Assembly (NCBI GenBank): GCA_905221605.1
Contig: CAJNDS010002189.1
Location: forward strand, 471,472-535,471
Reading direction: 5' to 3'
Length of the DNA stretch: 64,000 nt
DNA from: Symbiodinium natans
Lineage: Eukaryota; Sar; Dinophyceae; Suessiales; Symbiodiniaceae
Part shown: positions 60,601 to 64,000 of the stretch, piece after piece
How the letters are laid out: the number at the start of each line of letters is the position of its first letter
Numbering within the stretch: the first letter of the stretch is position 1
Position numbers and translations under genes: made by a program
The notes under the pieces: model-generated
The model's database searches: none
Told to the model about the DNA's origin: nothing
Seen by the model: only the letters and a program-made list of their open reading frames with translations

Positions 60601-61429
60601 ATCTTTTGCCTCGCGCAGATGCTTCCTGCGCTCTCCCGGATTCTTGTTCAGGAGATTCAGATTGAGTTACCATGCTACCGACACTTTTTTTGCTTACCAT
60701 CTAACGCGATTGCACCTACTTCAAGTTCCTTAGCGATGACAAAAGAACCCCGTCTTTTTGCGCAGCAAGCTTTTTGCAGGGGTCGAATAATTTCCTTTGT
60801 AAATATACGATAATATCCCCCCAAAACCCTAAACCCTAAACCCCAAACCCTAAACCCTAAACCCTAAACCCTAAACCCTAAACCCTAAACCCTAAACCCT
60901 AAGCCCTATTGATTCCCCTATGTTCCCAAACCCTTGCAGGCCAATAAGGCTGACGAGGAGCGGGCCAGCGGCCATGCCAAGAAAGACAAGGACTGAAGCA
61001 GAGGGTTTAGGGTTTAGGGTTTAGGATTTAGGGTTTATTGTTTAGGGTAAAGTGAAGAATGACGTGTTTATTGTTTAGGGTAAAGTGAAGAATGACGTCT
61101 GACCCCCACCTTTTTGACGACGACGACTACTACTACTACTGAATGGGGGGAAGTTATCTTTCCCCCTCATGTGAGTAGAGACGTCCAGAGTGTCCATGCG
61201 CCATCATTGAAGACGCTGCGCGTCAACCACCTCGGCCCCACCCGAAAAATCTGGGGAAAGTCCTGCTGTGTTTTTTTCAAGTGAAGATGCTGTCAAATCT
61301 GCTTCTCGATACCTGGAAGATTCTTTGCATTCTGAGCCTGACTTGCACAGGACGGCTTGTCTGTGGAAGAGTGGAACGAGATCCGCAAGGAAATGGGCCT
61401 GAAGCCACTCAAGCCGCTCGCCAAGCCAA
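42251..61429 (+). CDS. PRP38: splicing factor PRP38 homolog, multi-exon gene model
   Basis: Sixteen exons on the + strand. The first ten give about 194 residues that follow the PRP38 core of plants, apicomplexans and human PRPF38A without a gap: VHGANPQFLVDRIIR, YWKEFCFGLT, LDYVAGTYGG, LLQIQPEE, VVLEYIKQPELKYLR, EPLFADYRK, HMDEFVDWLL, VLEDDLEDLE. PRP38 is a component of the U4/U6.U5 tri-snRNP needed for spliceosome activation in the nucleus. An Arg/Asp/Glu/Lys-rich tail follows, as in metazoan PRP38A but with D and E in place of many Ser. Donors under this model are 7 GC, 5 GT and 4 GA. The first intron carries a complete LINE. The N-terminal exon with the start codon and the final exon were not identified. 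The last exon may instead show that the tail belongs to a SART1-like gene. Confidence 0.85.
42404..42508. repeat. hairpin element family F copy in PRP38 intron
   Basis: TTATGATTTCCAAAAGTAGGGGTACC at the left (only the part ATTTCCAAAAGTAGGGG is conserved) and CCTCATTTTCGTAAACCCCC at the right. Same layout as the copy at 10398. Confidence 0.6.
42860..44575 (+). CDS. LINE ORF1 protein (571 aa)
   Basis: Starts at an ATG. The first 25 or so residues are strongly hydrophobic (VVWVFSLFWYWLVA), unusual for an ORF1 protein. The middle (about 80-420) is a globular region I do not recognise; no CCHC zinc knuckle is visible. Near residue 475 is FDPWANWKP, a DPWAxW-type motif, followed by a predicted coiled coil (about 490-550: ASRVERLEKQMSAVNGDIKD...). 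ORF1 proteins of LINEs bind element RNA and often trimerise through a coiled coil; here that is inferred from the C-terminus only. It ends with TAA five bases before ORF2. Confidence 0.8.
   Translation: MSTFAMVVWVFSLFWYWLVATHTDFIDRASSASDIGDGFVVGSCCGYLTESLFRPFLRAMQPAKRAPWETKGASKGLSLDDPSQLRIVTGKPLDGFQQIGIECVHNESIGWSFANIATVQTLSSLETCSVFFLITKGYVKNKIVAFGVEESRVVETVVTVLDPVCGVCEPRAVTITNLATDPCDFVQASYDDDALRVEVKSMIAVLIELRKSDSSGEDWEKYRLSNTLDEYVLSLLTAFGIDKTSIQHRTVVKQDYVCKRLMIPYETRDRLYVKSGAFSVQVRPCRRPSDPAESGLELLRVDHAGCLSSLYKKFEHQEGFLGCFGSQGARYIRVKDEHIADMRRAIYPNSDRFSEKNISIKIVDQYKCLGFPTGTSLKVVASSLEGLGWIVIPLRVVHLNELAIVFVGSNEDPPDWRFVTSAGPIVIQKYTIEQRSQQRPKAAAHQQSGSVIKKLEMPMAQTLSDVSTASSQPSTSAANFDPWANWKPTGSQNQVLASRVERLEKQMSAVNGDIKDLQKHQVATTCKLETMQAENAQGFKSLMAAIQEIKMSQSAASTPIQSPPLKLPRQS
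44581..50217 (+). CDS. LINE ORF2 polyprotein: endonuclease, reverse transcriptase, RNase H (1878 aa)
   Basis: An apurinic-like endonuclease (EEP fold) begins near residue 256 (SIASLNVTSL) with QETR (~292), CGDFQDP (~421), SRIDFF (~477) and PGHACV (~503). Here the usual SDH is GH, so one supporting Asp is missing. The reverse transcriptase spans about 800-1120, with GGLDGW, FIDRWKCFDLI, GCSMS and the catalytic box FIDD (~1031) in place of YADD. A zinc motif CLHCGCKETHTHIFQEC is near 1382. RNase H (about 1450-1600) has all four acidic residues: TDGS, RAEIHA, SDCAH, AAADELAK. The frame opens at GTG right after ORF1; the first in-frame ATG is at 44659. Hydrophobic segments occur at about 5-35 and 219-250. 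Reinitiation after ORF1 is likely. Confidence 0.92.
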   Translation: MYSECICYVWFVIILGASCAYACVAVMVALAAYCVFLRLMSPNRLVRRWARHSLKRCCFALLLSNHVLHPVWLHQVAQYRGCPKEEARFNSTAGGLHTEPGVLSLKLSCTCRTERTHAVHHMSGLSHHRFVIRGILARSLPFPCLKECQSLVCPQRLRLLLWCSMSTRKVAAHHQSRDALLRWSSFALATRPFAGRRSVQPSLLITCTQANLEQHAPTPHLLFMLPFLFPSPSSFSYLILFVAFSPCLGFPGEGPFSIASLNVTSLPKHRSSILCLNQFLLTESPVEVICMQETRIPAYEISNLKADCQEAAWQLFIGYQPSATAVCTTNSEGSRMFRQRQGGLATMVSTNQHAYVIPYPPCWGFLHEFCLVTWVALGSSSGFVLANCYLPTHKSESERRRQIMESLFEYLATFTSPVCLCGDFQDPPGENNAIVDAVVQGGFEDVVALKDSVTGAPSKFTFSASGWDNPNDPTGKSRIDFFLASPKFIPLVANCEVHQQVPVPGHACVTLSLGVGSPSFEAWTLKPHKRWVLPSYPKTEAQWAEREALCLECFEREKLALVTAAEQLDVEVAWTIACKIATSMLNTICKQDVPSSRGNVPSFRKTAVAVPRASTHSPMHSFGKARKLCHEVRAKLCRLQRCLPVENLWATARNLNLRLNRHGQALELPHPGAHLDQWTKFLELAEKALCYLESSFCKERSRSRVAQWKQRIRVSTRSDRRNVHRWLRDEPLGYPKAFSTPEGFTCDPNQMLAMLSDHMSTIYNFHAGKDVSSMVSDFRSKYQRSIQAVRRECKLPELSHLEVFRLVQKRPLCKAGGLDGWLTRELKHLPPVGWKAFVVVMQLAEGLGQWPQTIRTIAVSSISKGLGNASPEVTRAIGVSSVVYSAWSSLRFRHLSQWHIDISPAALYGGLRGRNAQSSELLFAQDLHENLDDHLSVFIDRWKCFDLIIPELAISIASDLGLPLQVAVAIRGFYCQQMKFFKLGPYYGNNVMSTNAAVQGCSMSIILVNSMFAVLAHHVSLVSPTVSLASFIDDCKVWSSSRHHTELLQAFQEIVSFDTSVGQVLNVEKTVVMSRFKKKAARFLRDVKHPFSFKHGTKSLGYAQRASRRPSAKQQSARVEKALPVLKKISRLPVHEKDKLLHIHCNAHSKWVYGTEVQAPTNADLSKLRTAVVSALSKARNVMRSPFAFTAACSDVYVDPFAKWALHVFFSLRKELLKGSHLAEKDLAKAREILKASPARLPATRGGRHNVIAYLCRELELEISDTNVACLHRKNDTDLRLDLFSHRFFKEELARSARRYLYSKIPQRHDFCTPVQGDVDIYRTRFLLDSSLQSEDEWSCLQPFFDRLPNKSLTGAITRALLQGSIYSNSRRFAAGMCSDDTCLHCGCKETHTHIFQECPFYKDTRPSQHHPQMSWNTAILLESQVTKEIRKADYSRRSLAAPPSEPVIAEYAFTDGSCFYEKWAPLRASASAVVFPGLKTYAEATPGADHSSTRAEIHAVYLALALSRGDLCIVSDCAHVVNTFSWLSRHEFDPALIAKLDNPDLWTAVSAAYKGRAGVVTISKVKAHVSGRLHVQHPWFTKNNAAADELAKEAARSLLQTKRDALVGEVSAGLDLQTHLVASLVKRLNCLQIPFDAGKPATDTQCRCVPTVRIRSKSNCCQGHCLVCKGSTLQVSDQVFLECVRLSRPVHQNLWQCLHQRYPAYWAVFARAHSWGLGPAVAVQSTDWSRHPNSRFLQNLLEFWSQDRWHYPNDASVSDARITWQELVFDFIGEFGVVKGLLEPHTRLSLLTRRFRDHSVKLLAAAGAPAKGFTNISHLKCFTGGSAAGICARRNFSCPHIVWGFLLSRCSSHASRNALARSRPNAHFTPSWEFLPK
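50218..50379 (+). other. LINE 3' untranslated region and A tail
   Basis: About 150 bases after the TAG stop, pyrimidine-rich at first (CTCCTCCCATCTTTCTTCTC), ending in a run of nine A that abuts the TATAAACCC array. No AATAAA was seen. Confidence 0.7.
50380..50480. repeat. CCCTATAAA array on the 3' side of the LINE
   Basis: About eight units of TATAAACCC, then CCCTAAA units. The matching units on the 5' side are at 42737-42764. Confidence 0.9.
50543..50596 (+). CDS. PRP38: PRP38 exon 2
   Basis: Acceptor CCCCAG. Exactly 18 codons, AYWKEFCFGLTTESLIDE, matching PRP38 YWKExCFGLTAExLVDKA. A GC donor (GCGTGG) follows in phase 0. Confidence 0.93.
50836..51020. repeat. microsatellite cluster (TA, TC, TG)
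   Basis: (TA)n at 50855-50895, (TC)n at 50908-50935 and 50987-51002, and TGTG tracts between. Part of the PRP38 intron. The rest of 50740-51650 holds no recognisable exon. Confidence 0.85.
51653..51681 (+). CDS. PRP38: PRP38 exon 3
   Basis: Acceptor CCCAAG. The frame reads AAKLDYVAG plus two bases. The GA donor (GAAGCT) leads to T-YGG in the next exon, matching AxELDYIGGTYGG. Confidence 0.88.
52033..52136. repeat. hairpin element family C, copy 3
   Basis: TTGGCAAGTTCCCCC ... GGGGGGAGCATCCCAAG with the internal ACTAACAGCCCTGAA / CTGTTAATCT arms. Confidence 0.65.
52208..52240 (+). CDS. PRP38: PRP38 exon 4
   Basis: Acceptor CCGAAG. One base completes Thr, then YGGRRRPARF plus two bases, matching YGGNRKPTPF. 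GT donor (GTGCCT). Confidence 0.88.
52385..52424 (+). CDS. PRP38: PRP38 exon 5
   Basis: Acceptor CCTGAG. Completes Leu, then CLFLKLLQIQPEE, as in PRP38 CLxLKMLQIQPEK. GC donor (GCTAGA), phase 0. Confidence 0.93.
52487..52620. repeat. TTTAGGG array after PRP38 exon 5
   Basis: About 12 perfect units plus variants. The CCCTAAA array at 52805-52868 precedes the next exon, giving an inverted pair within one intron of 476 nt. Confidence 0.95.
52901..52983 (+). CDS. PRP38: PRP38 exon 6
   Basis: Acceptor CCCTAG. The frame reads DVVLEYIKQPELKYLRALGC and then AYLRITA plus two bases, matching DIIVEFIKNEDFKYVRxLGAxYxRLTG. The GC donor (GCCGGA) gives a same-length join to the next exon. Confidence 0.93.
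53019..53135. repeat. TTTGGGG array with GGGGAGGT units
   Basis: TTTGGGG units as at 2780-3408, followed by several GGGAGGT units, inside the intron after PRP38 exon 6. Confidence 0.9.
53631..53711 (+). CDS. PRP38: PRP38 exon 7
   Basis: Acceptor CCGCAG. Completes Arg, then YPTIFQTFEPLFADYRKLRY and RDMYGK plus two bases, matching CYKYLEPLYNDYRKIK. A GT donor (GTACCT) gives an exact-length join into ISIIHMDEF. Confidence 0.92.
54606..54666 (+). CDS. PRP38: PRP38 exon 8
   Basis: Acceptor CCTCAG (AG followed by T rather than G). The frame reads SIIHMDEFVDWLLREETVCD, matching LxHVDEFIDELLxxxxVCD. GT donor (GTCCAC), phase 0. Confidence 0.93.
54705..54856. repeat. TTTAGGG then TTTAGGGG array
   Basis: Perfect TTTAGGG units pass into at least eleven 8-base TTTAGGGG units and back to TTTAGGG, all right after PRP38 exon 8. 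Confidence 0.95.
54864..54957. repeat. hairpin element family F copy
   Basis: GGGGGTTTCCGAAATTAAG ... CCCCTATTTTGGGAAATGCCC, following the same layout as other family F copies. Confidence 0.55.
55229..55297 (+). CDS. PRP38: PRP38 exon 9
   Basis: Acceptor GCTGAG. The frame reads VTMPQMPKREILEQTGMLPP and then YQS, matching IxLPRxxKRxxLExxGxLEPRxS. GC donor (GCGCGG), phase 0. Confidence 0.92.
55747..55797 (+). CDS. PRP38: PRP38 exon 10
   Basis: Acceptor TATCAG. The frame reads VLEDDLEDLEDLERSLQ, the acidic segment that ends the PRP38 core (SVLEDDFEEEEE in plants). GC donor (GCTCGG), phase 0. Confidence 0.9.
55800..57180. other. intron after PRP38 exon 10
   Basis: Holds TTTAGGG-type blocks (about 56670-56770), a small AAAGTATG...CATACTTT inverted repeat (56091-56148), and a CCCTAAA array (56908-56990). 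Two GC-rich pieces (56455-56520 and 56630-56660) could be exons but match nothing. Confidence 0.4.
57187..57516 (+). CDS. PRP38: charged tail exon (RD/RE/KD-rich), likely PRP38 C-terminal domain
   Basis: 110 codons with acceptor CTCCAG and GT donor (GTTCCA), phase 0 at both ends. It starts GAKDAKDAAGKKEEEKPAEE, goes through a Pro/Ser linker (VVPPAASSSQVAEPSKPRK), then a long Arg/Asp-dominated stretch (RDRDDRRDRRDD...) and EEEAAKRKRHEDRED, ending KRDKKDK. It looks like the RS-like tail of splicing factors but with almost no Ser. Join to exon 10 is phase compatible. It could alternatively open a SART1/Snu66-like gene, whose N-terminus is also RD/KD-rich. Confidence 0.8.
57580..57650. repeat. 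TATATG/ACAC microsatellites
   Basis: (TA)n with TATG at 57575-57610 and (CA)n at 57632-57648, just downstream of the charged exon. Confidence 0.85.
57660..58380. other. intronic stretch without assigned exon
   Basis: A 184-codon open frame exists here (about 57803-58357), but I do not recognise it and it overlaps the GC-rich segment shared with 38.2 kb. It may be chance or a retained fragment of another gene. Confidence 0.3.
58838..59052. repeat. about 0.2-kb duplicated block, copy 1
   Basis: The mini-exon plus flanks through GTGGGAGATGCTCACATG recurs at about 59585-59764, offset by about 750 bases. T and G runs in the middle differ in length between copies. Confidence 0.8.
58853..58891 (+). 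CDS. PRP38: Lys/Asp-rich mini-exon, copy 1
   Basis: Acceptor CTGGAG after a CCCTAAA block. 13 codons, ANRGDDDRAKKDK. GA donor (GACCCG), phase 0. Almost identical to the exon at 59601. Confidence 0.65.
59585..59764. repeat. about 0.2-kb duplicated block, copy 2
   Basis: Second copy of the block at 58838. Shared landmarks are CCTCATCACCC, the mini-exon, GTGGCATTCGGGGTTTCCCA, CCTATAAGAAGG and GTGGGAGATGCTCACATG. Confidence 0.8.
59601..59639 (+). CDS. PRP38: Lys/Asp-rich mini-exon, copy 2
   Basis: 13 codons encoding the same ANRGDDDRAKKDK as copy 1, with one synonymous change (GGC for GGA). Acceptor CGGGAG, GA donor (GACCCG), phase 0. Whether both copies are included in the mRNA is not known. 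Confidence 0.65.
60142..60186 (+). CDS. PRP38: Lys-rich tail exon
   Basis: Acceptor TTCCAG. The frame reads AKTKDDERKSKKTKY with a GC donor (GCCTGT) in phase 0. Same charged style as its neighbours. Confidence 0.6.
60234..60318. repeat. dispersed repeat family G copy
   Basis: TTGGGACATTTTACATTTTCCC ... AGGAATATGTTTCAGAGGG ... GGCCATCCT; the conserved order matches the copies at 10905, 21085 and 51826 (only short shared pieces are quoted). Confidence 0.6.
60417..60569. repeat. hairpin element family D, copy 5
   Basis: ACTGGGAGGTTCATGGTACT ... AGTACCACGAACCCCCAAGT with extra internal arms (TTACTAACCA / TGGTTAGTAA type). Confidence 0.65.
60940..60993 (+). CDS. PRP38: Lys/Asp-rich tail exon ending KKDK
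   Basis: Acceptor TTGCAG after a CCCTAAA array. The frame reads ANKADEERASGHAKKDK and then either D-stop (TGA at 60994-60996 read in frame as GAC TGA) or a GA donor. The same GACAAG|GAC sequence ends the two earlier mini-exons, so splicing at GACTGA and continuing at 61351 is plausible. Confidence 0.65.
61033..61100. repeat. 33-bp tandem duplication
   Basis: GTTTATTGTTTAGGGTAAAG followed by TGAAGAATGACGT occurs twice in direct tandem, with no visible differences. Confidence 0.85.
61351..61429 (+). CDS. exon with SART1/Snu66-like LSVEEWNEIRKEMGLKPL motif
   Basis: Acceptor TGCACAG and a good GT donor (GTATCC). The frame reads DGLSVEEWNEIRKEMGLKPL, then KPLAKP. SART1 has a closely similar SLSIEETNKLRAKLGLKPLE after a charged N-terminus. 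Phase 0 lets it follow KKDK at 60993. It is thus either the end of the PRP38 gene or evidence that the charged exons belong to a SART1-like gene just downstream. Confidence 0.65.
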
Positions 61430-61813
61430 GTATCCGCCGATTCTGCACCCTAGACCCTGGACCCTAAACCCTAAACCCTAACCCCTGCACCCTAAACCCG
61501 ACACCCGACATCCAACCGTAAGCTTCACAGACACCCTCGAGCGTAAGGCCGAATTTCCCAGCTGCCTGAAATCTTCCATGTTGTTGTATGTTTTTGTACA
61601 TATATATGTACATTTAAATTGCATTTAATATTCTTGGGGGGCAGGGGGGGGGGGGAGGGTTCTTATGCAACTAGCAGTATAGGATTTAGGGGTTCAGGGT
61701 TCAGTCTAAGAATCTGGGTAGGTAACCTTTAACCTATTTTTGGCTAGATAGAATCCTTATATATATGTATATATACAGGGTTAACGATTTTGGGCTAGGG
61801 TAGACAGGCCCTA

Positions 61814-61918
61814 AGAAATGTACGTATGTATGTATGTATGTATGTATGTATGTATGTATGTATGTATGTATGTATGTATGTATGTATGTATGTATGTATG
61901 TATGTATGTATGTATGTA
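61814..61918. repeat. GTAT/TATG tetranucleotide microsatellite
   Basis: About 25 uninterrupted units of GTAT, then ACATATGCAG-like sequence. The Met-Tyr-Val-Cys frames are repeat artefacts. Confidence 0.95.
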
Positions 61919-62852
61919 CACACATATGCAGATATTGCATACACGCATATGTATGTGTGTACTTATATATATATATATGTATATATTGTATATACACACA
62001 CATACTTTGCGAAGCCCTTGCCTGCATTGCGGCTTTTGGGTTTTTTCGGCTGCAGGCTTTAGGTGGGTTTAGGGTTTAGGGTTTAGGGTTTAGGGCTTCA
62101 ACAGGCCTGTGCGCATTGCAAGGTTTAGGGTTTATGGTTTGTAGGGTTGAGGGTTTCCTGTTTATAGGGCTTGGAGAGCAAGCCGCAGGTGAAAGCGCTC
62201 AAGTGCTCCGTGAAAGCCTTCAATGTCGTTTCACCTCTCCTCATGAGAGTTCCGGCGCGACCCCGCAGTCACGAAACCAGGGGTGTAGGGTTTAGGGTTT
62301 AGGGTTTAGGGAGATGTAGGTTACTAGAATCCTCAGGGACACAATAAGTAGGTGGAAGCATAGGACTCGAGCATCTGCCATGCGCTTCCATTCGAAGTAA
62401 TCCCTAAACCCAAAATCCTTCCAAATAGGCCCCCACTGTTACTGTTTTGTTTCGTTGACGCAGAACGGAGGGGCGGATTGGGAGGGGGGGGGGGTTCGTA
62501 CACCGACCCTTTTCGACAAAACGCCCGCCAGGCTTATTTACAAGTAGGGTTAGAAATGCCCCAAATAAGGTTGCAACCGGTTTATACCCTCAGCTATATC
62601 TGCAACTACCCATGAAGCTCCCAGTGTGGGCCCTGAAAGCTTTACACCTAGGGTTCTCGAGGGGGAGGGGGGGAGGGGATCAGGTTCCCCAGCATGCTTC
62701 CCCTTGGCGCAGGCTGGAGAGGCATCTCTTCCACGCCACCTGGGGGCTCAAAGACCGCCAAGAGGGATTTCAGGCGAGAAGCTGTGTTTGCACGACCTGG
62801 GACCTCCCGTGTGCCCAGAAGTAGCTTATAACAAATAGCAAGTCGAAAAAGT

Positions 62853-63020
62853 GAATATATATATATATATACATATATACATATTATATATATATATATA
62901 TATTTATTTATTTATTTATTTGTTTATTTATTTATATTTACACGTATTAATATTACAAGTTCTATGGTATAAGATACATCAATAAGTACATATATATATG
63001 TATATATATATATATAGATG
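62853..63020. repeat. (TA)n and (TTTA)n microsatellites
   Basis: TA repeats at about 62855-62905 and 62990-63016 with TTTATTTA units between (62900-62940). Confidence 0.9.
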
Positions 63021-63362
63021 TACACATCGTAGCCACCCCAAACCCCCCCTCTCTTCTAGAAGAAAAGACTGATCCCGAACGCTTCAACCCTAAAACCCCT
63101 GTAAGCCCCCTCTAGACCCTAAGAGCCTTACACCATTCCGGACCACCGCAAACACTTCCAATCCTAAAAGTCCGAAAGAACCCTAATCCCTAAACCCTAA
63201 ATCCCATAAGCCCAAAATACCCTAAAGTCCCAATCCCCAAAAGTCCAAGAAACCCCCTCAACCCCAAACCCTCACCCTGAAATCCCAAAAGCCAAAAATC
63301 GGCCCGGTTTAGGGTTGAGGGTTTAGCGTTTAGGGTTTAGGGTTTGGGGCTGGCCCAGACAA

Positions 63363-63475
63363 CTTGGAGGATCATGAGACTTCGTAAGTAGGGTTATAAG
63401 TACCCTAATTGGGGTTATAAGTAATTGTAGCTATAGTTGCCCCAAATAACCCTACTTACGAAGCCGCCTGATCCT
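63363..63475. repeat. hairpin element family E
   Basis: CTTGGAGGATCATGAGACTT ... CGAAGCCGCCTGATCC with inner arms CGTAAGTAGGGTTAT / AATAACCCTACTTACG. A diverged copy in the opposite orientation lies at about 505-609. Confidence 0.65.
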
Positions 63476-64000
63476 GTAAGAAGGCCTTCACAGAGAAGCG
63501 AACGCCGACTTGGAAGCACAGCTGAGCAGCGCCCCTTTTGAGTGCGCAATGGCCGTAGGAGGGTGTAGGGTGTTGGGGGGCTTCAAGCCTCCCCACCCTA
63601 AGGTTTAGGGTTTAGGGTCTAGGGTGTAGGGTTTAGGGTTTAGGGTTTAGGGTTTAGGGTTTAGGCTTTCAAAGCAGGACGGGCACTTAATGATTTGAAG
63701 ATGCGAGTGCTCACCGTCCATCCGTGTAGCTCCCGCTACATTTAGAGCCTATGCTGTAGGGCTTAGGAGGAGCGCTGGCCTCAGAACATTTGCAAAGGGA
63801 GTTGACTGAGCTGCCTCGGCCGGCATCCGGCAGAAGTTGTTCCTTACTGTCGAGCGTGGTCGCGTAGACGACAACCGCCGTTTGTGCTGCAGCTTGGCCA
63901 CCCAAACATGCGTGGGCCTTTGACGTCTCTGCTAGTTCGTTCTATATGAAATACTTCACGTAGGCTTATAATTAGGGCAGCTATAGTTACAATTACCTCT

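Larger units (their letters stand above)
61440..64000. other. repeat-rich right end
   Basis: CCCTAAA units at about 61450-61500, TTTAGGG blocks at 62066-62095, 62287-62312, 63300-63345 and 63600-63665, AT-rich microsatellites, and the hairpin element at 63363-63475. Weak exon-like pieces: 62713-62769 (open in two frames) and about 63494-63551 (frame EANADLEAQLSSAPFECAMA). No gene can be named. Confidence 0.45.

Noticed and set aside
60994-60996. TGA as the certain stop codon of the PRP38 gene
   Set aside because: The same exon boundary (GACAAG followed by GAC) acts as a GA donor in the two related mini-exons, and a phase-matching exon follows at 61351, so the stop may be intronic.
61814-62079. 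Met-Tyr-Val-Cys repeat protein
   Set aside because: Translation of a GTAT tetranucleotide microsatellite.
1-64000. Chromosome end, because telomere-type repeats are so abundant
   Set aside because: The arrays are short, interrupted, occur in both orientations and lie inside introns of recognisable genes; they are interstitial.
1-64000. Dinoflagellate spliced-leader sequence, tRNA and rRNA genes
   Set aside because: I looked for a CCATTTTGGCTCAAG-like leader and for obvious tRNA or rRNA landmarks by eye and saw none; a covariance-model search would be needed to exclude them.

Overview
The window looks like a piece of dinoflagellate nuclear DNA. The evidence is: dense telomere-type TTTAGGG/CCCTAAA blocks scattered throughout; tiny exons in long repeat-filled introns; splice donors that are GC or GA at least as often as GT, with acceptors that are mostly AG|G; all recognisable genes on one strand (+); and several families of short hairpin repeats. 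There is no bacterial-style gene packing. Gene models were built by eye from reading frame, phase-compatible joins and remembered protein families; no alignment was run.

Left part (about 5-34 kb, + strand). A chain of small exons reads first as tetratricopeptide-like helices (about 5.1-8.5 kb), then as ankyrin repeats (about 8.9-13.6 kb), then as a homolog of the asparaginyl hydroxylase FIH (factor inhibiting HIF, a JmjC/cupin_8 dioxygenase; 13.9-33.6 kb). The FIH part keeps the HxD...H iron ligands (HYD and the second H of GWWHH). Many exon joins are phase compatible, so this may be one TPR-ankyrin-FIH protein. FIH is known to hydroxylate ankyrin repeats, which makes the arrangement notable. 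The stretch from 21 to 30 kb would be a very long intron or a nested gene; it holds several exon-like segments I cannot assign.

Middle (about 34-42 kb). Mostly repeat DNA, hairpin elements and a few unassigned exon-like segments.

Right part (42.2-61.4 kb, + strand). A nearly complete splicing factor PRP38 gene. Ten core exons join in perfect phase, followed by a long Arg/Asp/Glu/Lys-rich tail exon and duplicated Lys/Asp-rich mini-exons. A last exon carries an LSVEEWNEIRKEMGLKPL motif like that of SART1/Snu66. The first PRP38 intron is about 8.2 kb because it contains a full-length non-LTR retrotransposon (42.77-50.38 kb). Its two open reading frames are intact: ORF1, and ORF2 with endonuclease, reverse transcriptase, zinc motif and RNase H. 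The element sits inside a (CCCTATAAA)n telomere-like array.

Across the window, G-rich TTTAGGG runs tend to lie just after exons and C-rich CCCTAAA runs just before the next exon, so many introns carry an inverted pair of telomere-like arrays. Several direct duplications flank such runs, and in at least one case (33.5 kb) the duplication predicts an exactly 62-nt GC-AG intron. From 61.5 kb to the end I see only repeats and weak exon-like segments.
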